The notes under the pieces are model-generated. The model ran no database searches and had not been told where the DNA came from. It saw only the letters and a list, made by a program, of their open reading frames with translations. From Xanthomonas prunicola (lineage in GTDB: Bacteria; Pseudomonadota; Gammaproteobacteria; Xanthomonadales; Xanthomonadaceae): DNA of 64,000 nt. Where the stretch lies: assembly GCF_002846205.1 (NCBI RefSeq), contig NZ_PHKV01000005.1, positions 248,001-312,000 of the forward strand, read 5' to 3'. Positions 26,640-34,511 of this stretch are shown here, one piece after another (position 1 is the first letter of the stretch; each line of letters starts with the position of its first letter). Position numbers and translations under genes: made by a program.

Positions 26640-27379
26640 CTAAGTATCACAGCCCATGCGGCAGCGCATTCTGCCCCGCAACAGGCCCGCGGCGTTGCAA
26701 GGCATCCACGATGGCCGGCCGGGCTCGCCACGCTTGCACGCGGCACGGCACAGCATGGCCTGCCGCGTGCAAGCGCTGCAGTAGTTCGATCGCGGACAGC
26801 AACACGCCCTGGCCCGCATCCAGGCGCAAGTGGTTTAGCGAAGCGGCTGCACTCCCCGTCATTTGCAACCGGGCTCAGCCAGAGACAGGATCGACATGCG
26901 TGTTGACGCACGCCAGGGACATGGCCCACCGCACGCCACTTGGCTGCCATCGCCATCGCCATCGCCATCGCCACGGCGATTCTGATACGCGAGGATTCCT
27001 TATCGGTTGTGCTTGTCTGGGTGTTCGATCAATGGATCTGAGCAGATCCCTGGCAGAGCCTGTCAGCCGTTCTGCCACCGCTCAAATGACGCCGCCGCAT
27101 CGCGCACCCGCTGGCTCACGAGCTTTCTTACTCACCGCGGATCCTCACTGCGGATCCAGATACATCGACACCTGCCCTGACCCACAAGACGATACGGCAC
27201 CCCCCCTGGCGATCGGGTCGCACGGGTGCCCGACAACAGCGGCATCACGGCCATCGCCCTCAGCCAGCAACCGCAGCCTTCGCGTGGGACATGCCGACCC
27301 CGAGCAATCGATCCGCTTACCCCAGCCCGTTGCGTGAGGCAGCTGGCGCGTCAACGCACCTGCCGCTGCACGCATCAGT
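26640..27379. other. Region without a recognised gene between TonB receptor and S41 peptidase homologue
   Basis: About 740 bp. A minus-strand frame at 26647-26868 (73 codons, with LNHLRLDAGQGVLLSAIELLQRL) has protein-like composition and might be a gene fragment, but I cannot assign it. A hexamer tandem array (GCCATC, five units) is present at about 26945-26975. Nothing else is supported. Confidence 0.4.
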
Positions 27380-28984
27380 TCAATAGCATTTGCGCTGAGA
27401 CAGTGAAAGCGCACGCGGCGGCGCAGCGGAACAATCGCCTCCGCGATCGATGGACGCTGCACACTCGAGTGCGGCATCGCGATTGTTGCGGATATCGGCC
27501 AGGGAACTGGCGATGGCCACATCCGGGATCACTCCCCGCCCTTCGAGCGAGACACCGGATGGATCTTTGAAGGAAGCGATCGGAATATGAATCTTGGCCC
27601 CTTGATCGAGCGAAAAGACCTGCGCAATCAACACCTGCCCGGCAGTGCGCTGACCAATCACGCGGGCACGGCGATAGTGTTGCAGGGTCGCCGACAGAAC
27701 CTCGGCAGCGCTGGAGCTGGCTTCACTGACAAGGACCGTGAGCGGAACATCCGTGGCGGTCATTCCCGTTGGAACACGCAGCTCGCGGGACGATGCGCGA
27801 CCGCGCTCTGTTCCAAGCAGCGTCCCTGCGGGGAGAAAGTTCCCGGCAATCTCGCCAAGGGCCGTTGCGGCGCCACCACGATTGAGCCGGAGATCGAGCA
27901 CGATCGGCTGCCCGGGATGCGCGGCAACCTGCTGGGTCACCCAACGCGCATTCTTCGTATTGAAGTCGTTGAATTCCAGGACGATCGAACCCCGATGCGC
28001 ATAGGCGACACGCTCATAGAGCTTGGCCATGAGTCGTTGCCCCATGGTGTGCTCGCTGGGATCTGTCCTGACCTGAACCACTTGCCCGGATGGCTGCCTG
28101 AGACGGTAGTCATAGGTCCCGAACGGCTGTCCTGATACCGGCCCCATGCCGACCAAGTGGTCGCCTGGCTCGACACCCGCCCTTTCCGCGCTGGAGTGAT
28201 TCACCACCTCGATCACGTTGAGCCCATTTCCAGCCTCACCGCTGGTGGTCGTCAGCTTCAATGGCCGGTAATCGATCAGGCCAGGCAGTTCACCCGTTCC
28301 AGAAAGCGAGCCCAGCACGTTGGCAAACGTCATCCAATCGACGTTATTGACTCGAAGAACCCCATCGCGTCTTTCAAGATTCGTCGAGCGCGCCGCAGCA
28401 AGGGCGACCGGGATAACAAAATAGTGCGAGACACCAGCCAAAGATGTCGTGGATACGGCGATGTCCAGCGTCTTCTGAGAAGCGACTGGATTGGCGGCAT
28501 TACACAACAAGACATGCCAGCCTACGCGCACACCTCGCACATAAAGAGGAGAATGGGGGTCGATGGATTCAACGACCGACATGCGTACCAACCCGGGCTC
28601 CGAGATCAGCATGCCCGCTCCCACGAATGCATCGGGCCATTGAAGCCCGACCAGATCTTCCTTCTTTGGAATGCCACGCGCGGCCTGCTCGGCCGTGAAG
28701 TACTGGAGATGCGACGCCTCCAATAAGCCCAACATTTCCCCTACCAGGTCGACCGTCTTTGCATGACTAAAATCGAAGAGCGGAATTCTCTTCCTGTAGG
28801 TCGCGTTGACAGCCGCCCAGTCGTAGCCATTGAAATGTCCGTCGTAATAAAGCTCATCGACCGCCGACCAGGCAGACACCAGAATATGCAGGTTAATTCG
28901 ATAATTCACCCAAACAGCGAGTGCGGAGACCAACGCGGTGGAGCACAGTAACCCCAGAACAAACTGCCGATAGTTAAGCCCCAA
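27380..28984 (-). CDS. S41-family (C-terminal processing) peptidase homologue, membrane anchored
   Basis: About 534 residues from a TTG at 28984, preceded by GGAGAGG; an ATG at 29032 gives 16 more residues. One N-terminal membrane helix (QFVLGLLCSTALVSALAVWV) predicts a periplasmic enzyme. A PDZ-like domain follows (GLNVIEVVNHSSAERAGVEPGDHLVGMG). The S41 core shows PIVLDLRLNRGGAATALGEIAG and the nucleophile region VLVSEASSSAAEVLSATLQ. In classical CtpA the catalytic Lys lies in GxxTxGK; here the sequence reads GQRTAGQ, with Gln in place of Lys, so activity is uncertain or uses another dyad. Confidence 0.75.
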   Translation of the reverse strand: MGLNYRQFVLGLLCSTALVSALAVWVNYRINLHILVSAWSAVDELYYDGHFNGYDWAAVNATYRKRIPLFDFSHAKTVDLVGEMLGLLEASHLQYFTAEQAARGIPKKEDLVGLQWPDAFVGAGMLISEPGLVRMSVVESIDPHSPLYVRGVRVGWHVLLCNAANPVASQKTLDIAVSTTSLAGVSHYFVIPVALAAARSTNLERRDGVLRVNNVDWMTFANVLGSLSGTGELPGLIDYRPLKLTTTSGEAGNGLNVIEVVNHSSAERAGVEPGDHLVGMGPVSGQPFGTYDYRLRQPSGQVVQVRTDPSEHTMGQRLMAKLYERVAYAHRGSIVLEFNDFNTKNARWVTQQVAAHPGQPIVLDLRLNRGGAATALGEIAGNFLPAGTLLGTERGRASSRELRVPTGMTATDVPLTVLVSEASSSAAEVLSATLQHYRRARVIGQRTAGQVLIAQVFSLDQGAKIHIPIASFKDPSGVSLEGRGVIPDVAIASSLADIRNNRDAALECAASIDRGGDCSAAPPRALSLSQRKCY

Positions 28985-29977
28985 CCCACCCTCTCCCTGA
29001 TGACGCGTTCGCACCGGACATGTGTACGACATCTCGCGCCCTGGTCCAGGGCGAGCGCTTGCCCCAACGCTACCGGCCCGATGCCGCGGCATTGGACACC
29101 GCTGCGAAGACAATCGTCACGGACCGAAGCTGTCGGCTCATCTCAGTGCAGGTGCCGGAGTAAGCAACTTCCGCGCAATTCTTCAGACTGGACCGGCCGC
29201 GTAACGGGCGTCGCAAGACGCATTCGACGTCAGTCCTGAGTTGCGCCCCAGTCGGTACCCGGGGTGCGATGGGCACACCGTCAGGACGTTTTGCAAACCG
29301 TCGCAGAAGCATGTCAATGGCTAGACCGTAACATCGCTCGCCGGCCCCACCTTTGATCTGGTCACTGACAACCACCGTCTGCGGTGCTGCCCGCGGGTGC
29401 CTTCACTGCATCGAGAGAGAGGCGAGTGCTGCGCAAGCCGTCCCTAGCCTCCTGCGCAGGAACTGGGTTCAAGCCAAGATGTCGCTGAGCATCTGAGCCG
29501 TCTTCAAGCCACGGAAATGAACTACCCAGGCGCCAGCGTGGCCGAGGATCGGCGGAGAGCGGCACAGGGATGTGCCGCGACGGCGAGTCAGACAGGACGC
29601 CTGCCGAGCCGAGGAGCCCATTCCCGGCCGCGCTGGCGCCGCTTACCACGCTGGCATCGTGCTTCGCCGTACTCTCCCCCCGGCTGCGTGCCCCTGTCCG
29701 CGCTAGCAGGGCGGGCGCACCAAGACATGCGCGCCGGCAGCGCGCCAGCCTTGCCTTGGTGCTCCGGCGGGAGGGGGGCGCCAGTGCCGCGTCGGTCGTG
29801 CTGGCGATTTCCACCCTCGTATCGCAAGGGCTGACCCGAGGCATCACTGAGTTCATCGAGACCTTTTCCGACCGAGGGACCGACTCCCGGCCGCGCGACC
29901 GCCCTCAACGAGGTCGACAATTCGAAGACCCATCACCCAGAACGACAACTTTCTGGCGCGCCAACCAGCCGCATCTA
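28985..29977. other. Intergenic region before motC
   Basis: About 1 kb between the divergent S41 and motC genes. Long open frames occur on both strands but have low-complexity Arg/Ala/Pro-rich translations without domains, as expected by chance at this GC content. I see no gene; the motC promoter lies at its right end. Confidence 0.5.
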
Positions 29978-30004
29978 TCAAGTCCGCCGCGCCTGGGCCG
30001 ATAC
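29978..30004 (+). promoter_or_regulatory. Sigma-28 (FliA) promoter of motCD
   Basis: TCAAGTCC, 11 bp, GCCGATAC: an almost consensus flagellar sigma-factor site with the exact N11 spacing. The predicted transcription start (about 30011) falls at the motC start codon (30012), so the transcript may be leaderless; no ribosome binding site is seen. Confidence 0.75.
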
Positions 30005-30011
30005 CGCATGC

Positions 30012-30752
30012 ATGGACAGACTCAGCGTAATCGGACTGGTGCTGGCGATCGTGGCGATCGTGGGCGGCAGCGTGTTGAAAGGTGCCGGCATTTCGTCGCT
30101 GTGGTCGCCGGCTGCCTTCGTGATCGTCATCGTCGGCACGGTGGCCGCGATCCTGCTGCACACCTCACCGGCAGTTTTCCGACGCGCGTTCAAGATCCTG
30201 CGCTGGGTGATCCAGCCGCCGGCCAGCGATCGCCCGCAGCTGCTGGCGCGGATCGTCGAGTGGAGCAACATCGCCCGTCGCCAAGGCCTGCTGGGCCTGG
30301 AAGACCAATTGCCGCGCCAGGAGGATGCCTTCCTGCGCAAAGGCCTGCAGATGCTGATCGATGGCGTGGAGCCGGAAGCCATGCGCAACATGCTCGAGAT
30401 CGAAGTGGACAACCAGGAGCGTCAGGATCTTGCCGCGGCCAAGGTGTTCGAGGGCATGGGCATCTATGCGCCCACGCTGGGCATCATCGGTGCGGTGCTG
30501 GGCCTGATGGCGGTGATGAAGAATCTGGCCGACCCGGCCATGCTCGGCCACGGCATCGCCGCGGCATTCACCGCCACTATTTACGGTATCGCCTCGGCCA
30601 ACCTGCTGTTCCTGCCGGTCGCCGCCAAGCTCAAGAGCGTGATCCATTGCAGCACCAACGAGCGCGAAATGGCGATCGAAGGCCTGATCGCGATCGCCCA
30701 GGGCGAGAACCCGCGCAACATCGAATCAAAATTGGCAGGCTACTTGCATTAA
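30012..30752 (+). CDS. motC: Flagellar stator protein MotC (MotA-like)
   Basis: Proton-channel stator subunit, 246 residues, four predicted membrane helices (two near the start, two after residue 150: PTLGIIGAVLGLMAVMKNL and GIAAAFTATIYGIASANLL). The cytoplasmic loop between them carries charged residues for rotor contact. Pairing with a MotD/MotB-type partner and a ParA-like gene is the arrangement of the second stator set in Pseudomonas. No Shine-Dalgarno sequence precedes the ATG; see the promoter entry. Confidence 0.92.
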   Translation: MDRLSVIGLVLAIVAIVGGSVLKGAGISSLWSPAAFVIVIVGTVAAILLHTSPAVFRRAFKILRWVIQPPASDRPQLLARIVEWSNIARRQGLLGLEDQLPRQEDAFLRKGLQMLIDGVEPEAMRNMLEIEVDNQERQDLAAAKVFEGMGIYAPTLGIIGAVLGLMAVMKNLADPAMLGHGIAAAFTATIYGIASANLLFLPVAAKLKSVIHCSTNEREMAIEGLIAIAQGENPRNIESKLAGYLH

Positions 30753-30758
30753 CCGCTT

Positions 30759-31733
30759 ATGGCCCGTCGTCGCAAACACCACGAAGAACATGGCAACCAC
30801 GAAGCGTGGGCGATTCCGTATGCCGATCTGATGACGCTGCTGCTGGCGTTCTTCGTCGTCATGTACGCCATCTCCTCGCTCAACGAGGGCAAATACAAGG
30901 TCATGGCGCAGGCGCTGACCAGTGCCTTCGGTGGCTCGTCCACTACCGCCAGCCCGGTACAGCTGGGCAAGACCCAGACCCTGGGCGCCGATTACGACCG
31001 CCCCTCGGTGATCAAGGCCGGCGCGCCGATGGCTGCCTCCAACGGCCCGACTGACCCTACCCTGCTGCCGTCGATGGCCGCGCAGATGCGCATGCCGGTG
31101 TCGCTGCGCAACCAGGCGCAACTGGCGCGCGCGCAGCGGCAGATGGATGCAGTGGAGCAACAGCTGAGCAAGACGCTGGCGCCGCTGATCGACAAGAAAC
31201 TCATCACCATCCGCCGCAACGATCTGTGGATCGAGGTCGAGATCAACAGCGATATCCTGTTCGGCACCGGCTCGGCCGCGTTGGCCGGCAATGCCCGCAC
31301 CACCTTGTCCACGCTCGCCTCGGTGCTGCGCGACGCACCCAATGGCGTGCGCGTGGAGGGCTATACCGATAACCAGCCGATCGCCACCGCGCAATTCCCT
31401 TCCAATTGGGAATTGTCCGCGGCGCGCGCGGCCAGCGTGGTGCACCTGTTCGCCGACGACGGCGTCGCCCCGCAACGATTGGCGATGGTGGGCTATGGAG
31501 AATTCCGCGCACGTGCCGATAACAGCACTGAGGCGGGACGGAATGCGAACCGGCGTGTGGTGTTGATCATCCTCGCTGACTCGGCTGGCTCACTCGCACC
31601 CGATCCGCCATCGCAGCTGCATGCGACCGCCGCCGGGGCGCCCAAGCTTCCCAAGTCTGACGGCGGCCAAACGGCCGGCACCACCGAAAGCGGCACAAGT
31701 TCCGTCCCCGCCGTAATTCAAGGAGTGCAGTGA
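30759..31733 (+). CDS. motD: Flagellar stator protein MotD (MotB-like)
   Basis: 324 residues. One membrane helix with the proton-binding Asp in PYADLMTLLLAFFVVMYA (about residues 20-37). The periplasmic OmpA/MotB domain has VRVEGYTDNQPI, NWELSAARAASVVHLF and GRNANRRVVL, the peptidoglycan-binding signature. The C-terminal tail (about 265-324) is Ala/Pro/Gly-rich. It starts 6 bp after motC and ends one base before the ParA-like gene. Confidence 0.92.
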   Translation: MARRRKHHEEHGNHEAWAIPYADLMTLLLAFFVVMYAISSLNEGKYKVMAQALTSAFGGSSTTASPVQLGKTQTLGADYDRPSVIKAGAPMAASNGPTDPTLLPSMAAQMRMPVSLRNQAQLARAQRQMDAVEQQLSKTLAPLIDKKLITIRRNDLWIEVEINSDILFGTGSAALAGNARTTLSTLASVLRDAPNGVRVEGYTDNQPIATAQFPSNWELSAARAASVVHLFADDGVAPQRLAMVGYGEFRARADNSTEAGRNANRRVVLIILADSAGSLAPDPPSQLHATAAGAPKLPKSDGGQTAGTTESGTSSVPAVIQGVQ

Positions 31734-31734
31734 C

Positions 31735-32517
31735 ATGCGTATCTGGGCAATCGCCAACCAAAAGGGCGGCGTCGGCAAGACCACCACGACGCTGGCATTG
31801 GGTCGCGGCCTGGCCGCGCTCGGCCACCGGGTGTTGTTGATCGACCTCGATCCGCACTCCTCGCTCACCCGCGCGTTCGGCGTGGCGGTCGACCCGCCGC
31901 CGCGCGGGGTGCTGGACCTGTTCGGCACCCCACCGAGCGATCTGGCCAGCCTGGCGCACGAAAGCAGCATCCCCGGCCTGTCGTATGTGTGCGCGCAAGC
32001 CGCACTGGCCACGCTGGAGCGCCGTAGCGCCAATCAACCCGGCCTTGGCCTGGCATTGCAGAACGCAATGACCCGCCACGCCGGTCAACACGATTACATC
32101 CTGCTCGACTGCCCGCCCACGCTCGGCCTGCTGATGATCAATGCGCTGGCCGCCTGCGACCGCGTGGTGGTGCCGACCCAGGCCGAGCCGCTGGCCTTGC
32201 ATGGTCTTGCCAGCATGGTGCGCACCGCCGACATGGTGCAGCGCTCGCGTCGCCGCGAGCTGCCGATGTCGATCCTGCCGACCCTGTTCGACCGCCGCAC
32301 CCGCGCAGGCAACGAAACGCTCAAGGAAATGCAGACCACCTACGGCCCGGTGGTGTGGGAAGACGCCGTTCCGATGGACACCCGTATCTGTAATGCCGCC
32401 GCACTCACCGTCCCCGCTGTCGGCGGCGACTATCAGGGCCGCGGCCTGTCCGCCTATCGCCGCGCGCTGGAATGGGTGCTGGCCGATGACGCGATGCGCA
32501 TGGAGCAAGCCGCATGA
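31735..32517 (+). CDS. ParA-family ATPase of the chemotaxis operon (ParC-like)
   Basis: 260 residues. The deviant Walker A motif KGGVGKTTTT lies at about 10-19, LLIDLDPHSSLTRAFGV follows as A', and the Walker B region reads YILLDCPPTLGLLMINAL. In Vibrio and Pseudomonas a ParA homologue at this position (ParC) localises chemotaxis arrays to the pole; I infer the same. The stop overlaps the ATG of the ParP/CheW-like gene (ATGA). Confidence 0.88.
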   Translation: MRIWAIANQKGGVGKTTTTLALGRGLAALGHRVLLIDLDPHSSLTRAFGVAVDPPPRGVLDLFGTPPSDLASLAHESSIPGLSYVCAQAALATLERRSANQPGLGLALQNAMTRHAGQHDYILLDCPPTLGLLMINALAACDRVVVPTQAEPLALHGLASMVRTADMVQRSRRRELPMSILPTLFDRRTRAGNETLKEMQTTYGPVVWEDAVPMDTRICNAAALTVPAVGGDYQGRGLSAYRRALEWVLADDAMRMEQAA

Positions 32518-33707
32518 GTAACCCCACCGCTAACGGTGAGCTGGACGATTATCTGGAGGGCCTGCTGCACGATGCAGGCGTCGAGATCCTCGCCCCGCCC
32601 GCTGCGGCCGCTATCGCCGCTGTCGAAACGCCGGCGCTTGCGCACGCAGATCTCGCGTTGGCCGAGCCGCAGGTGCAGGCTGCCGCGCTTCCCGAAGCTG
32701 CCGCGGTCTCACAAGCCGCCACCTCCAATGCAATTGCCGCGGTGCTGAGCGCCGATGCGATCGCTGCCGATTTCCTGGCGGAAATGGATGCCGATCCGGC
32801 CTTCGGCCCGCCCGTGGCCGCCGCGCCCAGCGCTGCCGACATCGCGGCCGATTTCCTTGCCGAAATGGATGCAGACCCGGCCTTCGGCCCGCCTGTCACA
32901 GCCGCTCCGAGCGCAGCCGATATCGCGGCCGATTTCCTCGCTGAAATGGATGCGGACCCGGCCTTCGGCCCGCCCGTGGTCGCCGCGCCGAGCGCGGCCG
33001 ATATCGCGGCCGATTTCCTCGCCGAAATGGACGCGGACCCGGCCTTCGCCGCCGCGCCCACCGCGGTGGACCTGCTGACCGCCGATCTGCTGGCAGAAAT
33101 GGATGCCGACCCAGCCTTCGGGCTAGACGCCGCACCGCTCGCCGTACCCACACCTGCCCCGATACCGAAACCCGCACCCCGTGCCGCACCTGCACCGATG
33201 CGCGCTGCACCGGTGCCCACTGGGTTGCAGGCATTGCTGGCGCCCGGCCAGGCCGACAAGATTCACGCCGAACGCCGCGCCAGCGAACGCAGCACGCGTT
33301 GGTTACGCCTGCGCTGCGGCGAACAGACCTATGCACTGGAATTGCTCAAGGTGCAGGAAGTGGTCTTGCCAGTACCGCTACTGCCGTTGCGCGGCACTGC
33401 CAGCGCGATGCTCGGCATCATGAACCTGCGTGGCCAGGTGGTCCCGGTGATCGATCTGGGCATTCACCTCGGCTCTTCGCCGGTTGACATGGATCTGCAC
33501 ACCCGCGTGGTGGTGCTGGAAGAAAACGGCGAAACCATGGGCCTGCGCGTGTCGGCCGTGGAAGACGTCACCAGTCTGACCGATCAGCAGATCGAACCGC
33601 CAGACAACGCACGCCTGTGCCGCATTTATAACAACCTGTTCCGCGGCGTTGCACGCCTGGGCCATCAGCCGATGATCCTGCTCGATGCCACCCACCTGCT
33701 GCATTGA
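32514..33707 (+). CDS. CheW-domain protein with expanded N-terminal repeats (ParP-like)
   Basis: 397 residues. The N-terminal half has about five copies of a 27-residue unit centred on IAADFLAEMDADPAFGPP (residues 83-210), then a Pro/Ala-rich linker (about 212-245). The C-terminal 150 residues form a CheW-type domain (WLRLRCGEQTYALELLKVQEV, LPLRGTASAMLGIMNLRGQVVPVIDL, DNARLCRIYNNLFRGVARL). In Vibrio and Pseudomonas, ParP links the ParA-like protein to CheA through such a layout. It is translationally coupled to the ParA-like gene. Confidence 0.85.
   Translation: MSNPTANGELDDYLEGLLHDAGVEILAPPAAAAIAAVETPALAHADLALAEPQVQAAALPEAAAVSQAATSNAIAAVLSADAIAADFLAEMDADPAFGPPVAAAPSAADIAADFLAEMDADPAFGPPVTAAPSAADIAADFLAEMDADPAFGPPVVAAPSAADIAADFLAEMDADPAFAAAPTAVDLLTADLLAEMDADPAFGLDAAPLAVPTPAPIPKPAPRAAPAPMRAAPVPTGLQALLAPGQADKIHAERRASERSTRWLRLRCGEQTYALELLKVQEVVLPVPLLPLRGTASAMLGIMNLRGQVVPVIDLGIHLGSSPVDMDLHTRVVVLEENGETMGLRVSAVEDVTSLTDQQIEPPDNARLCRIYNNLFRGVARLGHQPMILLDATHLLH
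32760..33143 (+). repeat. 81-bp in-frame tandem repeat inside the ParP-like gene
   Basis: Five units: residues 83-109, 110-136 and 137-163 near identical, 164-186 shortened, about 187-210 degenerate (LLTADLLAEMDADPAFG). The nucleotide units differ mainly at silent positions, so the peptide is conserved while the DNA drifts. Confidence 0.85.
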
Positions 33708-33750
33708 TACGCCTAGCTTGCTCGTACCTGCACGCATAACGATTCAGCGT

Positions 33751-33777
33751 TAAAGCTTTCCCGCACCCCGCCGTTAG
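33751..33777 (+). promoter_or_regulatory. Sigma-28 (FliA) promoter of the STAS-cheY-cheA genes
   Basis: TAAAGCTT, 11 bp, GCCGTTAG, with the predicted start about 24 nt upstream of the STAS gene ATG. This suggests the operon has a second, internal FliA-dependent promoter. Confidence 0.75.
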
Positions 33778-33807
33778 TACGCATAGAACCAGCCGTTCGG
33801 AGCAACA

Positions 33808-34116
33808 ATGAGCACAGTGACATTGGGCGAGGATCTCGGTATCGAGACCAGCGCCGACCTCAAGCAAAAGCTTGCCGGATTCCTCACCCAGGACGGCGAC
33901 CTGGTGCTTGATGCCGGTGAAGTCCGGCGCATCCACACCGCAAGCGTGCAATTGCTCTGCGCCTTTGTGCAGAGCCGCCGCCAGGCCGGTCTGCACACCG
34001 AATTCGATGGCTGCAACGACACTTTTAGAGATGCGGCTCGTCTGCTCGGCGTTACCGACGCGCTCGGACTTCCCGCATCCAATGACAACCTGAAATCTGT
34101 GGAGAACGCCGCATGA
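33808..34116 (+). CDS. STAS-domain protein
   Basis: 102 residues. The whole protein fits an anti-sigma-antagonist-like STAS fold: GIETSADLKQKLAGFL, DLVLDAGEVRRIHTASVQLLCAFVQ and RDAARLLGVTDALGL. The usual phosphorylatable Ser/Thr region reads IHTASVQLL. Such proteins occur beside cheY and cheA in several chemotaxis operons; the partner is unknown. The stop overlaps the cheY start by four bases. Confidence 0.8.
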   Translation: MSTVTLGEDLGIETSADLKQKLAGFLTQDGDLVLDAGEVRRIHTASVQLLCAFVQSRRQAGLHTEFDGCNDTFRDAARLLGVTDALGLPASNDNLKSVENAA

Positions 34117-34478
34117 GCGCACGTATCTTGGTGGTGGACGATTCGGCGTCGATGCGCCAGATGGTCTCCTTCGCCCTCACCTCTGCCGGCTTTGCCGTCG
34201 AAGAAGCCGAAGACGGCGCCGTTGCGCTGGGCCGCGCGAAGGGTCAGCGCTTCAATGCGGTGGTCACCGACGTGAACATGCCCAACATGGACGGCATCTC
34301 GCTGATTCGCGAGCTGCGCCAGCTACCGGACTACAAGTTCACCCCGATGCTCATGCTCACCACCGAGTCGGCGGCCGACAAGAAGTCCGAAGGCAAGGCG
34401 GCAGGTGCGACGGGTTGGCTGGTCAAGCCGTTCAATCCAGAGCAGCTGATCGCCACCGTCCAGAAAGTTCTCGGTTAA
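34113..34478 (+). CDS. cheY: CheY-like response regulator (second)
   Basis: 121 residues, a single receiver domain. VVDDSASMRQMV gives the acidic pocket, VVTDVNMPNMDG the phosphoacceptor Asp, MLTTES the Thr and WLVKPF the Lys. The MRQMV and TTESAADKKSEGKAAGATGW strings are typical of CheY proteins that serve a CheA of the long type. It is probably phosphorylated by the CheA encoded 33 bp downstream. Confidence 0.92.
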   Translation: MSARILVVDDSASMRQMVSFALTSAGFAVEEAEDGAVALGRAKGQRFNAVVTDVNMPNMDGISLIRELRQLPDYKFTPMLMLTTESAADKKSEGKAAGATGWLVKPFNPEQLIATVQKVLG

Positions 34479-34511
34479 ACCCTTCTCGCTTCACCTTCGG
34501 ATTTCACGCCC

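Noticed and set aside
26627..27337. A 236-codon plus-strand frame upstream of the TonB receptor
   Set aside because: Its sequence includes a His-Arg run made by a hexamer DNA repeat and shows no protein-like pattern.
29570..31054. A 494-codon plus-strand frame overlapping motC
   Set aside because: Arg/Pro/Gly-rich shadow of motC and its upstream region; motC is in another frame.
32760..33143. Possible CRISPR array because of regular 81-bp repeats
   Set aside because: The units are coding, in frame, without unique spacers or palindromes, and no cas genes are nearby.
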